Shown here piece after piece: positions 7,920-15,933 of a DNA stretch of 64,000 nt. The stretch is from Bacteroidales bacterium. GTDB lineage: Bacteria; Bacteroidota; Bacteroidia; Bacteroidales; F082. The notes under the pieces are model-generated. The model was not told the DNA's origin, did not search any database, and saw only the letters and a program-made list of their open reading frames with translations. Within the stretch, counting starts at the first letter, position 1, and the number at the start of each line of letters is the position of its first letter. Location: NCBI GenBank assembly GCA_024710405.1, contig JANJUV010000007.1, forward strand, positions 310,001 to 374,000, in the 5' to 3' direction. Made by a program: the position numbers and the translations under genes.

Positions 7920-8981
7920 TTAATAGTTAAAAATTATCTGACCCGGAATTATTCCGACTTTGGATGAGTCAATAATTGTACCATCATTCGAAAACATCAA
8001 AACCTGTCCGTCAACAATGTAGTTCCTGACATCTGAAACGATCACCTGCTTCATTACGGGATCAAAGCCAATGCTGTAAAAGTTTCGCTGACCAGCCATC
8101 ACAAACGCTTCTTCAGGCAATGATACATCGTTTATCGTAAGGCTGTAAATGTCTCGATTGATAAAATACAACGTTTCGCCCGAATTGTCGATCGTTAAAC
8201 CAAATGGCGAATCGGTTATATTCTGAAAGTTCATTCTCGTTTCAACATCAAGTGTTTGTGTATTAATCCTGAACAGAGCAGCATGCTCTTCATTCATGAA
8301 ACCGCCACTGCAAAGTACCCAAAGATAACCCTCTTTGTCCAAAACCATGCTGTTGGGCTCCTTTGCCAGAATAATGCTGTCAGCAACCCTGTCTTCTATT
8401 GGATCAATCACCTGCAGAGTATTATTATCCCCTGGTGTATAGTAGTTTGACCAATTCAGTGCAAAAACCTGTTCATTAACCACAAGCATTTGTTCCGCAC
8501 TTTTACCTGTTTCAATAAAGCCTTTAATCTGTAGATCAACAGGATCTACTACATGAATTCCCGGCAATTGAAGATCAGAAACATATGCTTTATCAGGCTG
8601 AACAAAACAGATGTGACGCGGTGACTGAAATCCTTCAATTTTACCGGCGAAAGACGCATCAAATGTTTTAATAACGTAAATAAGTCCACTATTATTCACC
8701 ACCAGATAACCATAATTGCCATTAATCATCATACTTTGAGCAACATCGCCCAATGGAACTTTGTTGGTCCTGTAAAACACCTGATTTGTCATTTTGGCAG
8801 AATCAGTGTTGTAAAAAGACAAGCTGCTGTTTGCCAAAGTGTAATTTCCCTGATTCAACACAAAGAATCCTTTTCCAAGGGTCGACAATTTTGGGTTTAC
8901 CTCCTGATTATCTTCAGAACAAGACCAAAATGCCATGAACAACATGATGGTACCTAAAATTCTTACCTGGTTCATTTTCAT
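7920..8981 (-). CDS. Surface lipoprotein with beta-propeller, BtuG/DUF5074-like (predicted cobalamin binding)
   Basis: A 353-residue lipoprotein. The start at 8981 overlaps the receptor stop as ATGA, and MKMNQVRILGTIMLFMAFWSC gives a type II signal with the lipid-bearing Cys in FWSC. The mature part reads as a YncE/DUF5074-like seven-bladed propeller: repeated strands with GFFVLNQGNYTLANSSL, DVAQSMMINGNYGYLVVNN and WVLCSGG. In Bacteroides, BtuG is a surface lipoprotein propeller that binds cobalamin and caps BtuB; family resemblance plus position in a cobalamin-riboswitch operon, directly after the BtuB-like gene, supports the same job here. The exact ligand is inferred. Confidence 0.78.
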   Translation of the reverse strand: MKMNQVRILGTIMLFMAFWSCSEDNQEVNPKLSTLGKGFFVLNQGNYTLANSSLSFYNTDSAKMTNQVFYRTNKVPLGDVAQSMMINGNYGYLVVNNSGLIYVIKTFDASFAGKIEGFQSPRHICFVQPDKAYVSDLQLPGIHVVDPVDLQIKGFIETGKSAEQMLVVNEQVFALNWSNYYTPGDNNTLQVIDPIEDRVADSIILAKEPNSMVLDKEGYLWVLCSGGFMNEEHAALFRINTQTLDVETRMNFQNITDSPFGLTIDNSGETLYFINRDIYSLTINDVSLPEEAFVMAGQRNFYSIGFDPVMKQVIVSDVRNYIVDGQVLMFSNDGTIIDSSKVGIIPGQIIFNY

Positions 8982-10933
8982 CTGAATTTGTATTGTAATC
9001 CAATTGTATAATGACGGCCGGGCATTGGCCTCCACATCACCGACTGATATTCAGTATCTGTCACATTGTGTATTTGAAACTCAAAGCTCCACTCGGATTT
9101 TGATACAGTCAAGTCGTAGCCAAGTGAAATATGGTGCAATGAATAGTGATTAAGAATATTTCTGTACAAATCATCACTGGCGTGCGTCACATTTCTTTTT
9201 CCCACATAGTTAAAAACATATGATGCAAAAATCCCTTTTCTTTCAACTCTGACGAAAAGGTTTCCATGGTGATCCGGAATATAGATCAATTGCTTTCCGG
9301 CAGTGTTCTCAAGCTGAGCAGCCCTGCTTTCATCGGTTGTCCGTGTAAAAGAATAGTTTAAGCCCGCAAACAAATGTGCAGAACCAATCTTTGTTTCTGC
9401 TTGATACCCAAGTTCAAATCCACGTGCATTTACCAACGCCAGGTTGACCGGTTCCCAGTAGCGATAAGAAGTAGGGCGCCATTGTATCCAGTCAATAATC
9501 TGGGAATAGTAAACATTAAACATGAATTGATGTTGCAACAAGCCGGTAACAGGATTCCACTGAAATGAAACATCGGCAGATTTTGATAACTCGGGATTAA
9601 GTGCCGGATTTCCTCCCGGAAACCAGTAAAGGTCATTCAGTCCGGGATGTCTGAGTTTCATTCCGGCACTGGTGATTATATACAATGGAATGCTACTAAC
9701 GGGAATCATCTGCACTTCAAAAAATGGAAGAAAAGCACCACTTCTGTTGCTGGCAAACTCATGTTTCAACAGCAGACTGGCATTAAGCCAACTAAATGCA
9801 TCAGCTTTTCCTCCGGCAATTATTGAATATCTGTTTCTCAATCCTGTTTCAGCATAATTATTGTTTTCTACTGATTCTGCCTCATTCAGAAACCTGACAA
9901 ACACAGATAAACGACTACCTAGTTCTGCCTCGATGTTTATTGAACTTCTTAAAGCATTTGCTTGATTTTTACTATCGATCAGGGTCACAGTTTCATTATT
10001 GTCTGCACCACCTGATGTCCTCAGAAAGTAATGCTGATTTTCGGAGGACCATGCAATGCGGGCGTCAATCCTTATCCGGTTTAAAAAGTAGTTATAGCTT
10101 AAAACATTCCTGTGAAACCTGTCGTTAATGTATTCTTTTTGCTGACCACTCCTGCCTGTATTGGTCATAATCGGAGGCAGATTTCTGTTGTTCCATTGGT
10201 TCCATGAAATCAGGCTTAATAAACCTCGTTTCCCTGTCTGCCAATGCAATTCCTGAAGAAAACCTTGGTTCGTGAAATCAGCATTTTGCTGACGCATCCA
10301 TTCCTGAGGCATCACCGCATAATTAAAAAACGGGAAATCGTTTTTTGCTGATTTTCTGAACACGCGGCTTCGCACATGTATTTTTTTTGTTCCGTATCCA
10401 ATGCTCAAAAATGAACCAAACGACCCAAAACTTCCGGCTTGCTGAGCCGCCTCAAATGCAAATCCCGAGTTAAACCTGGCTTTATTGTTCAGGCTTACCG
10501 TGCCTCCCAATCCGCTTGCACTGTGTTTGGCAGAATTACTTCCCCACAATATACCAATCTGATCTGTAAAAAATACAGGGATGGTTGAAAAATCAACAGA
10601 ACCAAGGTTTGGTGCATTTACTGGTGTTTCATTCCAAAGAACAAGTGTGTGGTTTGCTGATGTTCCTCTGAATGAAGCGGTTGTTAATCCACCAGGGCCA
10701 TCTGACTTCATGTGTATTTGACTACTGTGTGAAAGCAGAAAAGCCAGGTCTTTACCCTTGAATCCTTCGATGAATTGATTACTGACCTGAAGCTTCATCT
10801 GACCTTTCTGAAACAAAGACCCCTTTACCTCAATTGCAGCCAGATTTAAAGTGTCCGGAACATTGGCAATTGTCTGTCCGGACAACCAAACAGCAAAAAC
10901 TAAAATCACAATATGTAGCAATTTCCGTCTCAT
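8978..10933 (-). CDS. TonB-dependent receptor, BtuB-like (predicted cobalamin uptake)
   Basis: A 651-residue outer-membrane receptor, short like BtuB (~600-650) and without a carboxypeptidase-like N-terminal domain. It has a signal peptide (MRRKLLHIVILVFAVWLSG), a plug at ~35-150 (DGPGGLTTASFRGTSANHTL, then SASGLGGTVSLNN), and a barrel whose final strand ends HYTIGLQYKFR. It imports a large ligand using TonB energy. The operon lies behind a cobalamin riboswitch and the next gene is BtuG-like, so cobalamin is the expected substrate. Start and stop overlap its neighbours as ATGA on both sides, suggesting translational coupling. Confidence 0.85.
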   Translation of the reverse strand: MRRKLLHIVILVFAVWLSGQTIANVPDTLNLAAIEVKGSLFQKGQMKLQVSNQFIEGFKGKDLAFLLSHSSQIHMKSDGPGGLTTASFRGTSANHTLVLWNETPVNAPNLGSVDFSTIPVFFTDQIGILWGSNSAKHSASGLGGTVSLNNKARFNSGFAFEAAQQAGSFGSFGSFLSIGYGTKKIHVRSRVFRKSAKNDFPFFNYAVMPQEWMRQQNADFTNQGFLQELHWQTGKRGLLSLISWNQWNNRNLPPIMTNTGRSGQQKEYINDRFHRNVLSYNYFLNRIRIDARIAWSSENQHYFLRTSGGADNNETVTLIDSKNQANALRSSINIEAELGSRLSVFVRFLNEAESVENNNYAETGLRNRYSIIAGGKADAFSWLNASLLLKHEFASNRSGAFLPFFEVQMIPVSSIPLYIITSAGMKLRHPGLNDLYWFPGGNPALNPELSKSADVSFQWNPVTGLLQHQFMFNVYYSQIIDWIQWRPTSYRYWEPVNLALVNARGFELGYQAETKIGSAHLFAGLNYSFTRTTDESRAAQLENTAGKQLIYIPDHHGNLFVRVERKGIFASYVFNYVGKRNVTHASDDLYRNILNHYSLHHISLGYDLTVSKSEWSFEFQIHNVTDTEYQSVMWRPMPGRHYTIGLQYKFR

Positions 10934-11907
10934 CTTTTCATAAAAACCTGACGAATCTTAGTATCTATCGTTGAAACCTCTACAATGAAGCTTCCAGCAG
11001 GAAAACTTTCGAGGGACAACTTGCCTTCAACCAACAAATTACTTTTGTAGATCAGCTTTCCCTGAAGATCATAAACATTAATCGACTCAATGATTGCTGG
11101 TGCTGTAAACTCAACATATAGCACATCTGAAGCAGGTTGAGGAAAGCATCGGATGGCTGACTTATTCTGCTCAGGTACGAGTAAATTTCTGGTGTCGTAA
11201 ATTACTCCAACTGCATCAAGATCAAAGCCTGAAGTCGGAAATGGAGTAGGATATGGATCATTGATCAACCTGCCTTCATCATCAAAACTTCCCAATAATG
11301 GATCTAGACTGCCAATAACGTCAATAATACGTATATGGGTAATACTTTGAACATCAATATCCGGTTGATTCCTTAGCTCGTCCAGATCGAACGGAACGCC
11401 GTACATTCCCCTGTACTTGCCGGCAAGATTATGAAGTTTTGCAGCTTCCAGAGATCCAAAACTTTCTATCTGAACATCAGTCTGCGTGAGTGATTGAGCC
11501 GGAAATCGAACAAAATATTCTCCATCACTGCTTACTTCAACAAATGCAAGTTCCAGAAAGCTATCGCTGAAGCTGTTCTCAAAAACGGCAAAATCAGGGC
11601 CCGGCCCGTTCCAAATCGGAAAATTAAAACTTAAGGTTGCTGTTCCACCATCACCAAGACTGACAGCGGAAAGGTCGGCTTTTCCCAAAATATCAGATTC
11701 CTGGCCATAAGAAGCGTTCCCCAGGCTCTCGTTGCCTGCTTCAACCCAACCTCTTTTAACAACCACATCCTTAACCCAATCGATAAAAACATTACTGTCA
11801 GCATGTATTGCACGACTGCCCGGTTGTCCTGCAGGTGGGTCGAACTGTGCCCTGAGGCTCAGGCTACAAATGAGACAGGCTATGTATATTGAAACTCTGT
11901 AAAACAT
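10930..11907 (-). CDS. Cell-surface protein of the cobalamin operon with T9SS sorting domain
   Basis: A 325-residue exported protein: signal peptide (MFYRVSIYIACLICSLSLRA), a ~210-residue beta-rich domain containing NGPGPDFAVFENSF and FDLDAVGVIYD, and a C-terminal T9SS-type domain starting CFPQPASDVLYVEF. The family-like domain occurs in secreted proteins often found beside B12 receptors in this phylum, but I know of no assigned function. The acidic, Asp-rich loops could bind calcium or a ligand. It lies between the first propeller gene and the receptor, 9 bases after the former and overlapping the latter by 4, so it is very probably an accessory component of B12 capture at the surface. Confidence 0.75.
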   Translation of the reverse strand: MFYRVSIYIACLICSLSLRAQFDPPAGQPGSRAIHADSNVFIDWVKDVVVKRGWVEAGNESLGNASYGQESDILGKADLSAVSLGDGGTATLSFNFPIWNGPGPDFAVFENSFSDSFLELAFVEVSSDGEYFVRFPAQSLTQTDVQIESFGSLEAAKLHNLAGKYRGMYGVPFDLDELRNQPDIDVQSITHIRIIDVIGSLDPLLGSFDDEGRLINDPYPTPFPTSGFDLDAVGVIYDTRNLLVPEQNKSAIRCFPQPASDVLYVEFTAPAIIESINVYDLQGKLIYKSNLLVEGKLSLESFPAGSFIVEVSTIDTKIRQVFMKR

Positions 11908-11916
11908 ACAATTGTC

Positions 11917-13215
11917 TTATTGAGTTACCTTTACAAAAGGAAGAACGTGATCGAAATCCTTCGTTCTGAAGACAAGCACATAATAACCGGCTGGAATTGA
12001 ACTTATATCAACAGTACTATTCATCTTGATTTGCTCCAGCACGAGTTTTCCATGAATTGTAAAGACCTGAAATGTGCATTCGGCAAGAACTGCATCTGAC
12101 ACTATGTTGATGTGGTTAATTGCCGGATTTGGAGATATTTGAAATTTTCCCTCTGAATGTTCAGGTTTGACTTCTGTCAGATAACGATAATCGAGACCAA
12201 TAGCCTCTGGCGAAATCCCGGCACTAAAAAGGCCTGTTTCATTGCCGCTTTGGTTAAAAATGTGTCCCTGTCCAAAAGAAAAGTAGTCAGTTGTTGTTGC
12301 ATAAAAGTCATTATTCAGGTCATTATAAACAACGTCGGCGAAATAAATAAAAGATTCAGAACCAGGATCGGCAATTAATGAGTTGTTAATCATTGAAAAA
12401 TCTGACAGGTCAATAGCCCCTACACCATCGTCAACGATCAGATAGAGAGTATCTTCATCAATAGCAATGCCTTTACCAAACACATGGTTATACATTATGT
12501 GCTCTATTGACTTTTCATTGATGTCGTAAACCGTCAGTGTTCCTGTATTACTTCCCCAGGGCGTCCTGCAAACGGCTACTATCATGTCTCCGTGAACAAA
12601 AAGGTTATGTATGCCTACACTTTGATCACCAAGATCAATCTCCTCGATTAAGGAGAGTGAATTCATTTCTACAACAGCCAATTTCCCTTTGGTGCTCATC
12701 CACCCGCCAGGCACAGCTATGTAGAGACGGTCGTCATGTGCGGCCATCCCGGAGGCTTCGTCCGATATCGCCTGAATTTCTTCCAGCAGGTTAAGCGAAT
12801 AACGTTTAAGAACCTTTAAAAAACCCGATGTTTCAGGGTATTGAATGCTGACGAACAAAAAATCTCCGGCTGCATACAGCTGACTTAATCCTGGTAAAGC
12901 AATCGCGTCAATACGTTCATATGTGTTTAGGTCAAACATCACCAAAGAATCTGTTGCTGCAACAAACAGAAAAGTACTGTCAATCAGCACGTCCTGAACA
13001 GCTTGCGTGTAAATTGTCGCAAAAGTTGTTTGTTCAGAGGTTAAGGGAAAAAAGGAGGATACTGTTACAAAATCATTAGGGTCAGAAAACGCACCTCCGG
13101 AAGCAATCAGAATCTGATGAAGCACTTTGGATTGCTGGGCAGATGTTCTTATGCCCAATAAAACGAAGGCCGCCGTCAGGGCCAACATACAGAGTAGATT
13201 TTTTTTCATACACAA
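11917..13215 (-). CDS. T9SS-sorted beta-propeller protein leading the cobalamin operon
   Basis: A 432-residue secreted protein. The signal peptide is MKKNLLCMLALTAAFVLLGI (start at 13215, or at 13209 if the second ATG is used). Residues ~60-340 are short repeated strands of the YncE kind (TDSLVMFDLNTYERIDAIAL, KLAVVEMNSLSLIEEIDLG, TLTVYDINEKSIEHI), consistent with a propeller. The end is a T9SS type A domain (ISPNPAINHINIV, then GKLVLEQ and VDISSIPAGYYV). It is the first gene after the riboswitch. I infer a soluble or sugar-anchored surface B12-binding protein parallel to the lipoprotein propeller at the operon's other end. No exact family name can be assigned from sequence alone. Confidence 0.72.
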   Translation of the reverse strand: MCMKKNLLCMLALTAAFVLLGIRTSAQQSKVLHQILIASGGAFSDPNDFVTVSSFFPLTSEQTTFATIYTQAVQDVLIDSTFLFVAATDSLVMFDLNTYERIDAIALPGLSQLYAAGDFLFVSIQYPETSGFLKVLKRYSLNLLEEIQAISDEASGMAAHDDRLYIAVPGGWMSTKGKLAVVEMNSLSLIEEIDLGDQSVGIHNLFVHGDMIVAVCRTPWGSNTGTLTVYDINEKSIEHIMYNHVFGKGIAIDEDTLYLIVDDGVGAIDLSDFSMINNSLIADPGSESFIYFADVVYNDLNNDFYATTTDYFSFGQGHIFNQSGNETGLFSAGISPEAIGLDYRYLTEVKPEHSEGKFQISPNPAINHINIVSDAVLAECTFQVFTIHGKLVLEQIKMNSTVDISSIPAGYYVLVFRTKDFDHVLPFVKVTQ

Positions 13216-13325
13216 GTTTTAAGGTTAAACATTCCGTTGCCTCAAAACCATCAGGAAAATTGTCGCTGTCAAAATTGATCAAACCCGACAAGCCTTTTAC
13301 CCGAAAGCTTTGGAATTCAATTGAT

Positions 13326-13504
13326 CTGGCAGGTCTTCTGACTTACTCACCTCCGGAGCCTTCCCATCTGCAACATGCAGACAGTGGCCTAAGCGATCCG
13401 GAAGCTCTTTTCACGAGCTTACAGCAGCGGGAACTGTTCAGGACTTGCACCTGATTCCCATTTTCAGTCCTCCTCCCGGTTCAGGATTACGGACACCAGT
13501 ATCA
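13326..13504 (-). promoter_or_regulatory. Cobalamin riboswitch
   Basis: On the minus strand the region contains the canonical blocks in order: GGTGCAAGTCCTGAACAG, TTCCCGCTGCTGTAAGC, GCCACTG, GGGAAGGCTCCGGAGGTGAG and AGTCAGAAGACCTGCC. These are the conserved core and B12-box sequences of the adenosylcobalamin-type aptamer. The first operon gene starts 111 bases downstream. No terminator hairpin with a T-run is seen in between, so translational control is plausible. A near-consensus -7 sequence (minus-strand TTCTTTTG at 13508-13515) sits immediately upstream, which would place the transcript start at the aptamer's edge. Confidence 0.95.
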
Positions 13505-13680
13505 GTGCAAAAGAAATGAAAATTCATTAACTGTATACATCAATCCAATTCTTTTTCTCAACAATGCTTAGTGAATATGTCAAAAAATGAAAAAAATTGC
13601 CAGAATGATGGCATTATGAAAAAATCATTAATTTTAGGCCCTCAAATTAACCGAAAAATATAACCAAATATCCTGCTCTC

Positions 13681-13908
13681 ATGAAATCATCTTCAGCTAA
13701 GTTCTGGGTCAGCTCTGTGGTAATAATAATGCTTTTCGTTTTTTCATCATGCAGCGGAAGCCGCACCAGTGCGACCCAGCCAAAGGGAAACAAAGCAGCC
13801 AAAGTGGGATGGAGTCCAGTGCACCAAAAAGATGAGCCGGTTCGGAAAAACTTTATTATAAAGAATAAGCAGCGCAGAATTTTAGGCAGCAAGCCTGTTA
13901 AAAGATAA
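13681..13908 (+). CDS. Small basic lipoprotein of unknown function
   Basis: A 75-residue protein with a lipoprotein signal (FWVSSVVIIMLFVFSSC, Cys after FSS) followed by a short, strongly basic mature part ending RRILGSKPVKR. It has its own terminator beginning 20 bases after the stop. The mature chain is ~50 residues and shows no recognisable domain. Its basic composition suggests contact with an acidic surface such as peptidoglycan or LPS, but this is a guess. The Lys/Arg-rich end resembles small periplasmic lipoproteins that are common in this phylum. Confidence 0.6.
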   Translation: MKSSSAKFWVSSVVIIMLFVFSSCSGSRTSATQPKGNKAAKVGWSPVHQKDEPVRKNFIIKNKQRRILGSKPVKR

Positions 13909-13927
13909 AACGTCCTGTTTAGATAAA

Positions 13928-13966
13928 AAGAGAGGCTGAATGGTAACATTACAGCCTCTTTTTTTT
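13928..13966. terminator. Bidirectional intrinsic terminator
   Basis: AAGAGGCTG at 13930-13938 pairs with CAGCCTCTT at 13952-13960. A plus-strand run of eight T follows the stem, and a five-A run precedes it, giving T's on the minus strand too. It can therefore end both the small lipoprotein transcript and that of the convergent P5C dehydrogenase gene. Confidence 0.8.
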
Positions 13967-14030
13967 CTAACATATAATAATTGCTAAGTTATTAATAGAA
14001 TCAGCAGCTTAAAAACATATTAGCTGATCT

Positions 14031-15662
14031 CTAGGCTTCATCCATAAATGGATAGCGATAATCTTTTGGAGGATTAAAGTTCTCCTTGATGGTTCTTGCC
14101 GATACCCAACGAATCAAATTCAGGAAAGAGCCTGATTTATCATTGGTTCCACTTGCTCTGCCACCACCGAAGGGTTGCTGGCCAACAACTGCTCCAGTTG
14201 GTTTGTCGTTAATATAGTAATTTCCTGCTGCATTTACAAGTACCTCATTGGCCTGTTCGATGGCAAACCTGTCGCTGGCAAATACAGCTCCTGTAAGGGC
14301 ATATGGTGAAGTGCGATCAACGAGACTTAAGGTTTCTTCCCATTGAGACTTTGGATATACATAGATTGTAAGAACCGGACCGAACAATTCTTCATGCATT
14401 GTAATATAATGCGGATCACTGGTGAGGATAACTGTGGGTTCGATGAAATAGCCACTGGTTTTGTCAAAGTTGCCTCCGGCAATAATCTCAGTAGCCTCAT
14501 CATTTCTGGCCTGTTCAATATAACTGGCAAGTTTGTCGAAAGATGCTTCGTCAATCACTGCACCCATAAAATTTCTGAAATCTTCAACAGGTCCCATCTT
14601 GATGGTTTTGATGTCAGTCAGTAATTTTTCCTTTACTTCAGGCCAGATATTATCAGGGATATAAGCGCGTGATGCTGCCGAACACTTCTGTCCCTGATAT
14701 TCAAATGCACCTCTGACAAGGGCAACAGCCAAAGCAATAGGATCAGCACTTTCGTGTGCCAGCACGAAATCCTTACCTCCTGTTTCGCCAACAATTTTTG
14801 GATAAGTATTGTGGATCGAAACATTATCACCTATGGCTTTCCAAATCTTACTAAAGACACTGGTTGAACCCGTAAAATGCACTCCAACGAAATCGGGATG
14901 TGCCGACATTATCTTTCCTCCCACTGGTCCGGGAACAAAAATCAGGTTGATCACGCCATCAGGAAGGCCTGCCTCCCTGAAGATTTCCATGATCACGTTG
15001 GCTGAATAAATCTGTGTGTTGGATGGTTTCCAGACAACTACATTGCCCATAAGTGCAGGAGCTGAAGGTAGATTTGCTGCAATAGCGGTAAAATTAAACG
15101 GAGTCAGGGCATAAATAAAGCCTTCCAATGGTCGGTATTCAATGCGATTCCAGATTCCCTTTTCCGAAATGGGCTGCTGGTTGTATATCTCACCCATAAA
15201 CTGAACATTAAATCTCAGAAAATCAGCAAACTCACAGGCAGCATCGATTTCGGCCTGATGTATTGTTTTCGACTGACCAAGCATGGTAGCTGCATTGATT
15301 TTTGCTCTGTAAGGCCCTGAAACCAGATCAGCTGCCCTCAGAAAAATGGCAGCCCTGTCCTGCCACTCAAGCGATTGCCAGCTCTTGCGTACTTTAAGTG
15401 CAGCATCAATCGCCATGTTCACATGTTCAGCACCACCTTCGTAGTAATATCCCAAGGTGTGTGCGATGTCGTGTGGTGGATGTATACTGACTCTTTTATC
15501 AGTCTTGACCCTCTGACTGCCGATATACATCGGAATGTCCTGAATTTCTGACCGAAGCCGTGAAAGCATCTGCTTCACCTCTGTACGTTCGGCACTTCCC
15601 GGCGCATATGTCTTTACCGGCTCATTGTAGGCTGCCGGAACCTTGTAAAAACCACTATACAT
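14031..15662 (-). CDS. pruA: L-glutamate gamma-semialdehyde (P5C) dehydrogenase
   Basis: A 543-residue aldehyde dehydrogenase. It oxidises glutamate semialdehyde/P5C to glutamate with NAD+, the second step of proline degradation. Catalytic Cys is in EYQGQKCSAASRAYIP and the general-base Glu in KIVGETGGKDFV; the P5CDH-specific PFNFTAIAANLPSAPALMGN is present. Length and the N-terminal extension before the catalytic domain match the stand-alone P5CDH family. I place the start at 15662 (MYSGFYKVPAAYNEP): the -7 element at 15717-15724 excludes the ATG at 15719. No proline dehydrogenase gene is in view. The neighbouring KamA gene is divergent. Confidence 0.93.
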   Translation of the reverse strand: MYSGFYKVPAAYNEPVKTYAPGSAERTEVKQMLSRLRSEIQDIPMYIGSQRVKTDKRVSIHPPHDIAHTLGYYYEGGAEHVNMAIDAALKVRKSWQSLEWQDRAAIFLRAADLVSGPYRAKINAATMLGQSKTIHQAEIDAACEFADFLRFNVQFMGEIYNQQPISEKGIWNRIEYRPLEGFIYALTPFNFTAIAANLPSAPALMGNVVVWKPSNTQIYSANVIMEIFREAGLPDGVINLIFVPGPVGGKIMSAHPDFVGVHFTGSTSVFSKIWKAIGDNVSIHNTYPKIVGETGGKDFVLAHESADPIALAVALVRGAFEYQGQKCSAASRAYIPDNIWPEVKEKLLTDIKTIKMGPVEDFRNFMGAVIDEASFDKLASYIEQARNDEATEIIAGGNFDKTSGYFIEPTVILTSDPHYITMHEELFGPVLTIYVYPKSQWEETLSLVDRTSPYALTGAVFASDRFAIEQANEVLVNAAGNYYINDKPTGAVVGQQPFGGGRASGTNDKSGSFLNLIRWVSARTIKENFNPPKDYRYPFMDEA

Positions 15663-15716
15663 TTTTAAATAATTTATTGAAAATAAAACACTTGAAATTT
15701 GGTTTGAAACCGCTTG

Positions 15717-15724
15717 CAAAGGTA
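15717..15724 (-). promoter_or_regulatory. Predicted -7 promoter element for pruA
   Basis: Minus-strand TACCTTTG. Transcription would start near 15710, giving a leader of ~48 bases to the ATG at 15662 and ruling out translation from 15719. Confidence 0.55.
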
Positions 15725-15797
15725 GAGAATTATAACAGATTAGAATCGTTCCAAATAAACCATAATATAAAATTCACAGTCTATATCCACAAAAATA

Positions 15798-15829
15798 TTG
15801 GATTTATTGGAAAAAAAACACTATCTTTG
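15798..15829 (+). promoter_or_regulatory. Predicted promoter for the KamA-family gene
   Basis: TTG at 15798-15800, a 21-base spacer, then TATCTTTG at 15822-15829 fits the full phylum consensus TTG-N19-22-TAnnTTTG. The leader to the ATG at 15934 would be ~100 bases. Confidence 0.65.
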
Positions 15830-15933
15830 TAATAATTAATTCATTATTAACACTTTAATGCTGTTGCAGTTTTGCATCAGCAACTTGATTGCTAAGCCAT
15901 GCTGTTCATTTCAGCAATGCTTACCCAAAAAAA

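Noticed and set aside
13143-13454. A plus-strand frame across the cobalamin riboswitch region
   Set aside because: It is antisense to the aptamer and its leader, and its sequence reflects conserved RNA structure rather than protein.
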